Below, in pieces: positions 35,786 through 44,384 of a stretch of DNA of 64,000 nucleotides. A model generated the notes under the pieces. It saw only the letters and a list, made by a program, of their open reading frames with translations. It made no database searches and was not told the origin of the DNA. Positions within the stretch are counted from its first letter, which is position 1. Every line of letters begins with the position of its first letter. The stretch comes from Myxococcales bacterium (GTDB taxonomy: Bacteria; Myxococcota_A; Polyangia; Polyangiales; Polyangiaceae). A program made the translations under genes and the position numbers. The stretch lies in contig JADJQX010000001.1 in the NCBI GenBank assembly GCA_016712525.1, positions 2,046,001-2,110,000 on the forward strand, read 5' to 3'.

Positions 35786-37015
35786 CTAGGCCGCGGTGAT
35801 CTCGACGCGGAGGAGCTTGCGGCCGATGAAGACGTAGTCGCCGTGGGTGAGCTCGCGCTCGCCCTTCACGCGGATGAACGTCCCGTTGCGGCTCGTCGAG
35901 TCGTTCAGGGTGAAGCGCCCGCCGCTCTCTTCGATCTTGCAGTGCGTGCCGCTCATGTAGAGGTCGGTGGGGAAGTTGAGATCGCCGCCCTCGCGCCCGA
36001 TCTGCAGGGAATTTCCGCGCGCGCACACGGTGGCGCCGAGGGCACCGCCCTGAAGGATCTGGGTGACGCGGAAGGCGCTCCCGTGTTTGGGCGACGAGTA
36101 GAAGAAGGTGCCGTCGGCCTCGGCGCCGTCCGTCTCTTGAGGGGGGCCATCGAGGCGGAAGACCTGCTCACCCGCGAGGAAGAGGTCCCCGGGCGCGAGC
36201 TCGATCTGGCCGCGGACGCGGACGTACACGCCGTTCAGCGAGTCTTCGTCGCGCACGACGAGCTTCTGCTGTCGGTAGAAGAAGTTCGCGTGCTTCGGGG
36301 AGACGAACGGGTCGTCGGGGAAGACGAGCTCGCCGCGGCGGCCGACGGCGTGGTTCTCGGCGTTGAGCTGATAGCTGAGGCCCTCGACGCCCTCGCCTCG
36401 GATGAGGATGAGCTTCGCGCGGCCCGGGGCCTGGAGCTGACCGAAGAACTGCGTCCGAGCGGTCATGATCTCGGCGGGCACCGCGGCGCCGCAGCGGCCG
36501 CAGAACTTGTGCCCCATGGGGACGGGCGTAGAGCACGAGCGGCACACGAAGTTCTTCGCTTGGTCCATGAGCTCCTCGATCGACAGTGCGTGGGCAGGCG
36601 GGTCGGCGTTCGGATCGGCGACCGCGGAAGGGTTCGTGGGGGTGACGGAGCGCGGAGGCTCGTCGCGGCCCTCGCGCCGGCGACGGAGCGGCTCCTCGAA
36701 CATGTGCGCCGGGATGGGGCGCTGCCCCGCCGCGGGCCGAGGCGACACGCTCGGGCGATCGGGGATCGTGGCCTCGACGCCCGTCGGGGTCGAGCGGATC
36801 GTGCGCTCCGTCATGGGCGGCGGCACGGGCACGATCTCGTCCGGCAACGTGGGCAGAGACGGGCGCGACGACGGCGGCGGCGCGACGTGCCCTTGGCTGC
36901 TCGCGCTGCGGCGTGCGCCGAGGGTGAGGTCGTGACCGCACGACGCGCAGACGACCGCCCCGAGGGGAGCGAACGAGTCGCAGGTGCCGCACGCGATGCC
37001 GAGCTCGGCAGACAT
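35786..37015 (-). CDS. Zinc-ribbon and double FHA-domain protein
   Basis: Cytoplasmic protein of 409 residues. N-terminal zinc ribbon (CGTC at 9-12, CASC at 23-26), a Pro/Arg-rich linker, a second ribbon (CRSC, about 158; CGRC, about 171), and two FHA domains (about 210-280 and 325-405). The second FHA has the full set GREGGDLNF, SGTHCKI and SRNGTFIRV; the first has GRRGELVF, SPKHANF and SLNGVYV. Probably a phosphothreonine-reading adaptor in Ser/Thr kinase signalling. No membrane segment. Confidence 0.92.
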   Translation of the reverse strand: MSAELGIACGTCDSFAPLGAVVCASCGHDLTLGARRSASSQGHVAPPPSSRPSLPTLPDEIVPVPPPMTERTIRSTPTGVEATIPDRPSVSPRPAAGQRPIPAHMFEEPLRRRREGRDEPPRSVTPTNPSAVADPNADPPAHALSIEELMDQAKNFVCRSCSTPVPMGHKFCGRCGAAVPAEIMTARTQFFGQLQAPGRAKLILIRGEGVEGLSYQLNAENHAVGRRGELVFPDDPFVSPKHANFFYRQQKLVVRDEDSLNGVYVRVRGQIELAPGDLFLAGEQVFRLDGPPQETDGAEADGTFFYSSPKHGSAFRVTQILQGGALGATVCARGNSLQIGREGGDLNFPTDLYMSGTHCKIEESGGRFTLNDSTSRNGTFIRVKGERELTHGDYVFIGRKLLRVEITAA

Positions 37016-37115
37016 CAGCCGGAGAGCGTAGCAAAGATTTGCGCCCGGAAGACCCCGTCGTGACCTTGGGCAGCGCGAGACAAAGATTGCATCTTTTTCT
37101 ATTGATTTCCGAAGG

Positions 37116-37709
37116 TTAGTCGACGAGCTCGAGGCGGCGTTCGGGGCTCTGGGGCCCCTTCTGCCCCCAGAGGCGGAAGAGCACGCGCCGGCACGTGGAG
37201 CCGCTCGGAGGCGCCGGGGGAGCCGTCTGCCCGGTGTGGGCCTCGGCCGCTGGCTCGCTCGGGGCGGGGCTCGTCGTCGGCGCGCTCGAGGTCGCGCGAC
37301 CCGGCTTGGTGGCGGCGCGCGCGCGTTTGGGGGCCGTCGTAGCCGGGCCTCGCGGGCTCGCGATGCGCGCGGGCTTCGGGAGGTCGTTCGGATCTCCGTT
37401 GCCCATGGGCGGCTTCGGGACGCGCATCGCGAAGGAGCCCGCGCCGTCGGGAGAGGTGCATCGGACGACGTCCCCGGCCGACGGGCGCGACTCGCGGAGC
37501 ACGAGCACCACGTCCCCCTCGGCGAGGCGCGCGGAGGGCGGCGCGGACGACGTGGCCAAGTAGGGCGAGGGCTTCGGGGCGTCGACCTCGTTCACCCCGT
37601 ACGACACGTCGCTCACCGTCCACACGTCGAACACCGTGGCGCGCAGGACGAGCGCAGCGACCACGAGCGACGCGACGAACCAGGCAAATCCTCGGACGAT
37701 GGCCCGCAT
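37116..37709 (-). CDS. Signal peptidase I-like protein lacking recognisable catalytic residues
   Basis: Protein of 197 residues with one N-terminal membrane anchor (about 6-25) and a short strand-rich region, RLAEGDVVLVLRESRPSAGDVVRC (about 62-85), that resembles the substrate-binding strands of type I signal peptidases. The Ser-Met pair and catalytic Lys of that family are not visible. The rest is an Ala/Pro/Lys-rich region ending in CRRVLFRLWGQKGPQ. The family link is tentative; it could be an unrelated anchored protein. Confidence 0.55.
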   Translation of the reverse strand: MRAIVRGFAWFVASLVVAALVLRATVFDVWTVSDVSYGVNEVDAPKPSPYLATSSAPPSARLAEGDVVLVLRESRPSAGDVVRCTSPDGAGSFAMRVPKPPMGNGDPNDLPKPARIASPRGPATTAPKRARAATKPGRATSSAPTTSPAPSEPAAEAHTGQTAPPAPPSGSTCRRVLFRLWGQKGPQSPERRLELVD

Positions 37710-37761
37710 CTCCGTGATCGTAGGGAGGTGTACGCGAGCGGGCCAAGAACCCTGCGAGACG

Positions 37762-39132
37762 CTACGACCTCGGCAGCACGATGCCGACCTCGGCGCCGAC
37801 GACCTTCCCGGTGACGTCGCTCCGGTTCTTCGCGAAGGCCTTCCCCCCGTGCGCTTCGGCGATGCGGAGCACGAGCGCGAGCCCGAGCCCCGTGCCGACG
37901 CCGCGGCCGGGGGTTCGGGCCTTGTCGCCCTTCACGAACGGCTCGAACATGCGCGGGAGGAGCTCTTCGGGGATTCCCGGGCCACGATCGCGGACCACGA
38001 TGCGGAGCTCTCGTGCGTCGTGCTCGACCCTCACGGTGATGGGCTCGTTCGTGGCGTGGCCGTGAGCGACCGCGTTGTTGACGAGGTTCTCGAGGGCGCG
38101 ACCGAGCAGCGCCTTGTCGCACGAGACCGTGACGTCGAGCTCGATGCCGTCGTCGTCGAGCTCGAGCTCGGGCATGTCGGGGCGCGACAGCGTGGCGAGC
38201 CGGCTCCTCAGCCATGGCAAAACGGGGATGGTCTCGAGGCGCACGTCGCTGAGCCCGGCACGTGCCGCAGCCAGCAAATCACCGAGGATCGCGTCGACCT
38301 CGCGGAGCTCGCGGTCGATCGCGGCGAGCCGCTCCCCGTGCACCTCGGTCGCCTCCTCGCGGGCCATCTCGAGGCCGACACGCGCGCGGCCGAGCGGGGA
38401 GCGGATCTCGTGGCTTATCGCGGCGAGCAGCTCGCGCTGGTCGCGGACGACGCGCTCGATGCGCCCGGCCATCTCGTCGAACGAGTAGGCGACCTCGCGC
38501 ACCTCGTCCGCGATGTGACGCGAGCCCCGCGCCGCCGTGTCGATGCCGGTGCGCGCGGCGAGGTCTCCCGTGCCGAAGCGCTCGGCGGCTTGCGCGATTT
38601 GCTCGAGCGGGCTCGAGATGCGCTTCGCCACCTTGCGGGCCACGGCCGAGAGCACGAGGCCGCCCATGAAGAGCCCGAAGAGGAGACGGATGGGACCTGC
38701 GGCGCCTGGGGCGCTCGAGCGCAACGCGAGGGCCCCCAGCGCCTCGCCGTCGCGGACGATGGGCACGTAGGTCGTCGTCCCGTCGAAGACCACTCCGCCC
38801 GTCGCGTGCCCGCGGCGTCGCCGCTTCGGGAGCACGTTCGGATCACGCTCGAGGCTGAAGTCGAGGCCGGTCGCCTCGCGGAGGTCGTGCACGATGGCGG
38901 CACACGCGCGAGGGTCTTCCCACTTTTGGGCGAGCTTGTTCTGCACGTGCTTCGCGACGATCTGCGCCGGGAACTCGGTGCCCTCGGGGCGCGTGACGCT
39001 CACCGTGAGCGAGCTCACCGCGAACGCGAGCAGGATCGCCGCGACGAACCAGAGGAGCAGGCGCGTCTTCAGCCTCGCGCTCCACCCGCGCCGCTGGGGC
39101 CCGCATCGCATGGGTTGGGGCCCACACCGCAT
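37762..39132 (-). CDS. Sensor histidine kinase
   Basis: Membrane sensor of 456 residues: transmembrane segment about 24-45, an extracytoplasmic loop of about 100 residues, a second segment about 150-170, HAMP (about 172-220), the dimerisation/phosphoacceptor helix with His241 in AAISHEIRSPLG, and an HATPase with ENLVNNAVAHG, DRGPGIP and GTGLGLALV. It follows the response regulator gene by two bases. The first 14 residues are a tandem repeat (MRCGPQP MRCGPQR), so the second ATG at 39111 may be the true or an extra start. Confidence 0.93.
   Translation of the reverse strand: MRCGPQPMRCGPQRRGWSARLKTRLLLWFVAAILLAFAVSSLTVSVTRPEGTEFPAQIVAKHVQNKLAQKWEDPRACAAIVHDLREATGLDFSLERDPNVLPKRRRRGHATGGVVFDGTTTYVPIVRDGEALGALALRSSAPGAAGPIRLLFGLFMGGLVLSAVARKVAKRISSPLEQIAQAAERFGTGDLAARTGIDTAARGSRHIADEVREVAYSFDEMAGRIERVVRDQRELLAAISHEIRSPLGRARVGLEMAREEATEVHGERLAAIDRELREVDAILGDLLAAARAGLSDVRLETIPVLPWLRSRLATLSRPDMPELELDDDGIELDVTVSCDKALLGRALENLVNNAVAHGHATNEPITVRVEHDARELRIVVRDRGPGIPEELLPRMFEPFVKGDKARTPGRGVGTGLGLALVLRIAEAHGGKAFAKNRSDVTGKVVGAEVGIVLPRS
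39091..39132 (-). repeat. Tandem 21-base repeat at the histidine kinase start
   Basis: Two adjacent 21-base units each begin with ATG. The six codons after the start-like ATG match in protein sequence (RCGPQ plus one), while the DNA differs at third positions (CGG/CGA, TGT/TGC, CAA/CAG). Confidence 0.75.
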
Positions 39133-39134
39133 GG

Positions 39135-39839
39135 TCAGGCCTTGCCCGCCTCGGCCGGCCGCACGAGCACGTACCCGATGCCGCGAATGGTGCGTATAAC
39201 CTTCGGATCTTTCGGATCTTTTTCGATTTTTTGGCGAAGGTGGCTCACGTGCACGTCGAGCGATCGATCGACCGCCGGATCGTACGTGCCGCCCTTCAGC
39301 TGCGTCGCCAGGTCTTCCCGGGCGATGGTCTCACCGGCCCGCCGCGCGAGCGCCACGAGCAAGCGAAACTCGAACGACGTGAGCGCCACCGCGCGATCGC
39401 CGAGCTTCGCCTCGTGAGCGGGCACGTCGATCACGAGCTCTCCGACCTCGATGCGCTCGCGGGCGGGGGCCTCGGCCTTCTTGGTGCGCCGGAGCACGGC
39501 GCGTACGCGGGCGAGCAGCTCGCGCGGGTTGAAGGGCTTCGGGACGTAGTCGTCGGCGCCGATCTCGAGCCCGACGATGCGGGCGTCGTCGTCTCCGCGG
39601 GCGGTGAGCATGACCACCGGCACGTCGCTCGACGCACGCAGCGCGCGGCACACCTCGAAGCCGTCGATCCCGGGCAGCATCACGTCGAGCAGGACCGCGT
39701 CGAAGCCCCCCTCTTTGGCGCGCGCGAGGCCGAGCTCGCCCGTGGCCACGTGCACGACCTCGGCGTCGTTTTTTCCGAGGTACTCGGCGAGGAGCTTCGC
39801 CAGATCGAGGTCGTCGTCGACGAGGAGCACTCGCAGCAT
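39135..39839 (-). CDS. OmpR-family response regulator
   Basis: Two-component regulator of 234 residues. Receiver domain with acidic pocket DDD (8-10), phospho-Asp52 in DAVLLDVMLPG, Thr of VVMLTARG (about 80) and Lys in VPKPF (about 102); C-terminal winged helix (about 130-228, LTSFEFRLLVAL and DVHVSHLRQKI). The start at the ATG of MLRVLLVDDD is standard; a longer start at 39884 would add 15 unlikely residues. It lies upstream of the kinase in the same operon. Confidence 0.95.
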   Translation of the reverse strand: MLRVLLVDDDLDLAKLLAEYLGKNDAEVVHVATGELGLARAKEGGFDAVLLDVMLPGIDGFEVCRALRASSDVPVVMLTARGDDDARIVGLEIGADDYVPKPFNPRELLARVRAVLRRTKKAEAPARERIEVGELVIDVPAHEAKLGDRAVALTSFEFRLLVALARRAGETIAREDLATQLKGGTYDPAVDRSLDVHVSHLRQKIEKDPKDPKVIRTIRGIGYVLVRPAEAGKA

Positions 39840-40047
39840 GCGCGTGTGACGATACAGGCGTTCGCTCTCGGTCCCAAGATCCACGGCCGTTGCCTTCCGA
39901 GCGGCCGCAGGTGGCCTCTCTCCGCCTCAGGGTGGGCCCGGAGGGCCGAATGGGCCCGCGACTCCGCCGAAAAGATTCGTAAAAGACGAGGCGGGCGTGC
40001 CCTCCGAGCTCGCCCGCGACCGTGCCTGTGCGCGAAAATGAGGACGA

Positions 40048-41094
40048 TCAGAGCCGCGCGTCGGCCTCGACGGCGGCGCGCAGGTGGTTCTGGGCGCGGA
40101 GGGCCAGGGAGCCGTCGGGGTGGGTGCGGAGCCAGTCGCGGAAGGCCTCGGCCGACGCGGAGAAGCGGCCCTGCCGGTAGAGCACGACGCCTTGGGCGAA
40201 CGTGGTCGGGTACGACGGATCGAGCGCGCCCAGCTTCTTGACCTTCTCGAGGCGGAACTCCTCGACGGCGGCGCGCTCGAGGGCCGCGAGCTCGTCGCAG
40301 CGCGCGCGATCCTTGGCGAGCTTCCGCGCTTCGGCGATGGCGCGTCGGCGTGTCTCGGACGCGTGCGGATGGCGTATGTAGAATGCATGCAGCTCGCGGA
40401 GCTCGTCGAGGCTCGGCTCGAAGTCGGGCTCTCCCGCGACCCCGGCCGTCTGGGCCCACGCGAGCTTGAAGAGCGTGGAGCGCACCGACCGTGACGGCAA
40501 GAGCTTGCCATCCACGACCCACCCCACGTCGCTCATGCGCTTCAGGAACGAGCCACCGACCTCGCGGAGCTCCGGAGGCTCGACGCCCGTGCGTTCGTAG
40601 TCGTCGATCGCACGGAGGAAGATGTCGAGCTGGATCGCGCGGAGGAGCTCCACCTCGGCTGGGGCCGTCCCTCGGGCTCGCACGAGCGCGCGCTGTACGC
40701 CGTCGCGTGCGCGGAGCACGTCACCGTCGGTCGGGGGGGTCGGGCTCGCCTGGAGCGACAGGAAGTCTCGGATGGCCGAGCCGAGGAGGCGTGTGTCGTC
40801 CGAGAGGCCCTTCTTCGCGCGCGCGACGAGCTCGCCGTCGTGGCGCTCGACGTCGGCGAGCGAGCGGGCGTCGACGAGAGGGAGCGGCACTTCGCTGGGC
40901 GGGACCGCGCGCGGGAACACGAGCGCGGCGACGAGCACCGTGACCCCGACCGGCACGAGGGCGAGCGCGCGGCTCCCCCACGACGAGACACGCTTCGCGT
41001 CGGGAGCTCGTGAGCCCCCGAGCGAGAGGAGGCGCGCGACCTCGGCAGGGAGTGGTGCGCGATCCCGCGCCGGAGTACCTTTAGTTTTCGACAC
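40048..41094 (-). CDS. Membrane-anchored protein with TPR-like tail
   Basis: Protein of 348 residues with a basic N-terminus, one transmembrane segment (about 45-63) and a helical extracytoplasmic or cytoplasmic domain. The final 70 residues (DPSYPTTFAQGVVLYRQGRFSASAEAFRDWLRTHPDG) form a tetratricopeptide-like unit. Function unknown; likely a scaffold. Divergent from the PilZ gene (56 bases). Confidence 0.75.
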   Translation of the reverse strand: MSKTKGTPARDRAPLPAEVARLLSLGGSRAPDAKRVSSWGSRALALVPVGVTVLVAALVFPRAVPPSEVPLPLVDARSLADVERHDGELVARAKKGLSDDTRLLGSAIRDFLSLQASPTPPTDGDVLRARDGVQRALVRARGTAPAEVELLRAIQLDIFLRAIDDYERTGVEPPELREVGGSFLKRMSDVGWVVDGKLLPSRSVRSTLFKLAWAQTAGVAGEPDFEPSLDELRELHAFYIRHPHASETRRRAIAEARKLAKDRARCDELAALERAAVEEFRLEKVKKLGALDPSYPTTFAQGVVLYRQGRFSASAEAFRDWLRTHPDGSLALRAQNHLRAAVEADARL

Positions 41095-41150
41095 GTTGCG
41101 GGCCTTGTGGGAATTGGGGCGCCTTCGCCGATTCGCCCCATGGTACCATC

Positions 41151-41471
41151 ATGGATACCGTGGTCGAACAACGCCGACATAACCGTGCCGAGCTGGACGT
41201 GCCTCTCACGTTCGTGGTCAAGGGGAAGACCGAATCGTACGATGGGCGCGCGCGCGACGTGAGCGTCGGCGGCATGTTCATCGAGACGACGACACCGGCG
41301 CCGTTCGGCTCCGAGGTCGTGATCTCGGTCCGCCTCCCTGGAGGAGGGGAGATGTCTCAGCTCCCTGCGCGGGTCCGCTGGGGCCGCGGAGGTGGCATGG
41401 GGGTGCAGTTCGGTTTGCTCGGCGCCAAAGAGACGCACCTCATCACCGAGCTCGCCCGCACGATCGACTGA
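41151..41471 (+). CDS. PilZ-domain protein
   Basis: Stand-alone PilZ domain of 106 residues that probably binds cyclic di-GMP. Both motif parts are present: RRHNR (8-12, RxxxR) and DVSVGG (36-41, (D/N)xSxxG), so binding residues are intact. Short single-domain form as in many myxobacterial regulators of motility and surface polymers. Confidence 0.9.
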   Translation: MDTVVEQRRHNRAELDVPLTFVVKGKTESYDGRARDVSVGGMFIETTTPAPFGSEVVISVRLPGGGEMSQLPARVRWGRGGGMGVQFGLLGAKETHLITELARTID

Positions 41472-41489
41472 GCGCGGCGTACACGCACG

Positions 41490-42326
41490 ATGGCGATCCT
41501 GCGCGCTCGAATGGCCCTCGCCCTCGCGTTCGTCGCGGGGTGCTCCACGTCGCGGCCGAAACCTGGGGTCGAGCCGGTGGCATCGGCGCCCGCGCGGCCC
41601 GTGATTTCCGCGCCATCCGCCTCGAGCGTCGCTCTCGGGAGCACCGACGGTGGCGCCGACGGAGCCTCGGCCACCGTGATGACCGGGACGCCTGCTCCGC
41701 CTCTCGACCTCCCTCTCTCCAAACCGTGTGCCGTCGAGATCTCGGGCCGCGACGGGGGCGCGGGCGACGCATGCATCCCGCTCGAGCGCGTTCAGCCCGA
41801 GGGTCGCCCTCTCGACGTGTGCCTGTCGCGGACGTCGCGCCTCGCGTTCCGCTTCGACGCATCCGGGAGGATCGTCAGCTCGCCCGGAGCGACGTACACG
41901 TACGGCTCGGGTCGCGACGGCGTCCGTGTGTCGGGCGGGCGATCGACCAAGCTGACGTTCGACGCGAGCGGGCGCATCGTGAAAGAGGGCTCCGAAACCC
42001 TGCGCTACGACGCGAGCGGTCGGCTCGTGCGGAGAGAGGGCGCGAAGCGATTCCTCGCCTACACCTACGCACCCGACGATACCTACACCACCACCCACAA
42101 CTACCCGGATCGCGACGAGTTTTGTGTGGCCGACCGGGTCGAGGTCCGGCGCGATCCGCGCGGTAGGGTCGCGCTCGATCGCTACGATCACTGCGGCATC
42201 AACGAGGTCCCGCGGACGCTCCACTACCACTACGGATCGAACGACGTGCTCGACGCGATCGACGTCGACGTCGAGTCCGACGGGACGATCGACGCGACCG
42301 TGAAGCTCCGCTACGCGTGCCCTTGA
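41490..42326 (+). CDS. Lipoprotein with YD-like repeats
   Basis: Exported protein of 278 residues with a lipobox VAGC (about residue 18), a Ser/Pro/Ala linker (about 20-75) and a C-terminal region with short repeated units FDASGRIVSSPG, FDASGRIVKEG and YDASGRLVRREG, resembling RHS/YD repeats but only three in number. Nineteen bases after the PilZ gene and on the same strand, so probably co-transcribed. Function unknown. Confidence 0.78.
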   Translation: MAILRARMALALAFVAGCSTSRPKPGVEPVASAPARPVISAPSASSVALGSTDGGADGASATVMTGTPAPPLDLPLSKPCAVEISGRDGGAGDACIPLERVQPEGRPLDVCLSRTSRLAFRFDASGRIVSSPGATYTYGSGRDGVRVSGGRSTKLTFDASGRIVKEGSETLRYDASGRLVRREGAKRFLAYTYAPDDTYTTTHNYPDRDEFCVADRVEVRRDPRGRVALDRYDHCGINEVPRTLHYHYGSNDVLDAIDVDVESDGTIDATVKLRYACP

Positions 42327-42349
42327 GCGAGCTCCGCTCGCGCAGAGAG

Positions 42350-42378
42350 GCCGAGGAGGATTCGTCGTCCTCTTCGGC
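42350..42378. terminator. Hairpin between convergent genes, copy B of the dispersed family
   Basis: An 11-base stem (GCCGAGGAGGA / TCCTCTTCGGC, one G-T pair) with loop TTCGTCG lies between the YD-repeat lipoprotein gene and the FecR-domain gene. The loop and upper stem resemble copies A (4440) and C (35738). Confidence 0.65.
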
Positions 42379-42399
42379 GCTCGCGGTAGCTGCTTGCGC

Positions 42400-43686
42400 T
42401 CAGTAGTCGAACTTCACGGGGACCGTGAAGCTGCGCGGACCCTCGATGTGGCGTGCGAACGCGGCCTGGGCGGCGCACTCTTGGATCGGGGGCGACAGGG
42501 GCGGATCGAAGCGGGTCGAAGCGACCGAGCCGTCGGCGCGTACGTCGACCGTGAGCGTGCTCTCGACGCTGATCTTCACGCCGGTCTTCCCCGCGACCTG
42601 CGCGGCGCAGCGTTTCACGTCGACCTGGAGGGCCGTCTTCGCGGCTCCTTCGCTCAGCATGACGATGGGGGCGGCCGAGGCTGACGGCGTCGCGGGGGTC
42701 GACCCCTGGGCCGCGACGTGTTTCGAAGGGACGGCGTGCGAAGGGGATGCGCTCGCGTGTGGCGGAATGCCCGGGAGAGGGAGCGACGGCGAGCGACCAT
42801 CGGCGACGGCCTCGAGCACCCACGCCGCGCGCACGCCCGCGTTCGAGACGACGGCCGCGGACGGGCTCGCTCCCGCCTCGAGCTCGACGTGCGCGGGCGC
42901 CACGATCTCTCGCCCCGTGGTGCGACCGTCGGAGGGGGCCCCGATCGCGATGACCCCTTCGGTGAGGTCGACCGTGATCTTGTTCCCTTGTTTGGCCACG
43001 CGGAGGTGCGTCCCGTGGACGGCGACGCGCGTCGTGCCGGCCGGGCCCGCGACGTCGACCGCGAAGGCCTCGCCGTCGCGGACCGGGGTCACGTCGGCCT
43101 CGACGGCGCCACGCTCGAGCGCGAGCACCAACGTCTCGCCGCCTTTGGCGACCTTGATGCGGGCGCCGGCGGCCTCGCCTGCCGGATCGAGCGCCCACAT
43201 GGCACGGCGAGGCGTACCTTTGCCCACTCCACGTCGCTCGAACACCAGCGGTTGGTCGGCGACCTCGACGGTGTCGCCCACGACGAACCCCTCCGGATCC
43301 TCGCTGTCGGTGCGGAGATTTCCGCCCTTCGGGCCACCTTTCACCGTGAAGGCGATCGGCGCGGCCGTGGGCATCGGCGACGCTTCGGGGGCGACGGGGC
43401 GACCGAGCAAGAACGCCGCGCCTGCCGCGAGCGCGAGCGACGCGACGACACCGGCCGCGAGCTGTGACTTCCGCGACCGCTTCTCACGGGCGATTTCGGT
43501 CTCGAGGCGGAGGAGGAGCTTCTGCTCGGCGAGCGAAAAATCGCCCGCGGGAGGCACGTAGCCCGTGGTCTCGGATTTGGCTTCGGCGAGGAGACGCGTG
43601 AGAGGGGAGGGCCCCGCGTTCGCGAGCTCGGCGTCGAGGTCGATGTCCTCGGGGAGCTCGTCGTCGTCGTCCGTGTCGTCGATCAT
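42400..43686 (-). CDS. FecR-domain probable anti-sigma factor
   Basis: Protein of 428 residues with an acidic N-terminal region, a transmembrane segment (about 75-92), a FecR-type domain (about 120-260: VVGDTVEVADQPLVF, VAVHGTHLRVAKQGNKITVDLTEG) and a C-terminal region with a TonB-like carboxyl pattern (KRCAAQVAGKTGVKISVESTLTVDVRADGSV). Begins inside the stop of the sigma factor gene (ATGA), which supports a role as its regulator. Confidence 0.85.
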   Translation of the reverse strand: MIDDTDDDDELPEDIDLDAELANAGPSPLTRLLAEAKSETTGYVPPAGDFSLAEQKLLLRLETEIAREKRSRKSQLAAGVVASLALAAGAAFLLGRPVAPEASPMPTAAPIAFTVKGGPKGGNLRTDSEDPEGFVVGDTVEVADQPLVFERRGVGKGTPRRAMWALDPAGEAAGARIKVAKGGETLVLALERGAVEADVTPVRDGEAFAVDVAGPAGTTRVAVHGTHLRVAKQGNKITVDLTEGVIAIGAPSDGRTTGREIVAPAHVELEAGASPSAAVVSNAGVRAAWVLEAVADGRSPSLPLPGIPPHASASPSHAVPSKHVAAQGSTPATPSASAAPIVMLSEGAAKTALQVDVKRCAAQVAGKTGVKISVESTLTVDVRADGSVASTRFDPPLSPPIQECAAQAAFARHIEGPRSFTVPVKFDY

Positions 43687-44384
43687 GGTTCCTCCTCCCC
43701 CGAGCCGTTTCCGGCCTTCGAGAAGGTCGTTCCGAGAGAGGCGAGCGTGGGCTCGTCTTTCCACATCTGTTCGAGCTCGCGGCGGGCGTAGAAGAGGCGC
43801 GTGCGCACGGTGAGCACCGGCGCGCCGACGATCTCCGAGATCTCGGCCGGGGACATGCCCTCGAGCTCGTGGAGCACGAACACGTCGCGCTTTTTTTCGG
43901 CGAGGCGATCGAGGAGCCGACCGAACGCACGCATGCGCTCGCGGCGAGCGGCGTCCTCGTCGGGCAGGACCTGACCCTCGTCGGCGACGACGTCGGCGGG
44001 CGCCTCTTCGGCGTAGGTGGGGCGGCTCTTTGCGGCGCGCCGCTGCATCAGCACCACGTTCACCGTGACCCGGTGGAGCCACGTGGAGAACTTCGCCTGA
44101 CCGCGGAAGTCCCGGAGGCTGCGGAACACCTGGATGAACACCTCTTGGACGACGTCGTCGAGGTCGCTCCGGGCGCCCATCATGCGGAAGACGAGCCGCT
44201 GCACGTCGGAGCGGTGCTTCGCGAAGATCTTCCGAAACGCCTCGGCGTTGCCGTTGGCGGCGTCTTGGAGGATCTTGGCCTCGTCGTCGCTCAAGAGGGC
44301 CTCCCCGCGCCGAAAAGGCACGACCGCGCCCAGGCCGAGGACGTCGGCGAGCGTCGGGGTCGGCGGACGAAGGGCAGCCTGCAT
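43683..44384 (-). CDS. ECF RNA polymerase sigma factor
   Basis: Sigma factor of 233 residues: region 2 RLVFRMMGARSDLDDVVQEVFIQVFRSLRDFRG with FSTWLHRVTVNVVLMQRR (about 60-115), region 4 MSPAEISEIVGAPVLTVRTRLFYARRELE (about 180-210). The ATG at 44384 gives a normal length; an upstream start at 44582 would add a Trp/Cys-rich stretch and is rejected. Its TGA overlaps the FecR-domain gene. Confidence 0.93.
   Translation of the reverse strand: MQAALRPPTPTLADVLGLGAVVPFRRGEALLSDDEAKILQDAANGNAEAFRKIFAKHRSDVQRLVFRMMGARSDLDDVVQEVFIQVFRSLRDFRGQAKFSTWLHRVTVNVVLMQRRAAKSRPTYAEEAPADVVADEGQVLPDEDAARRERMRAFGRLLDRLAEKKRDVFVLHELEGMSPAEISEIVGAPVLTVRTRLFYARRELEQMWKDEPTLASLGTTFSKAGNGSGEEEP

Noticed and set aside
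39960..39998. A fourth copy of the dispersed hairpin, because it contains GATTCGT between CCGCC and GGCGG
   Set aside because: Stem sequence and spacing differ and the GGCCGA flank is missing.
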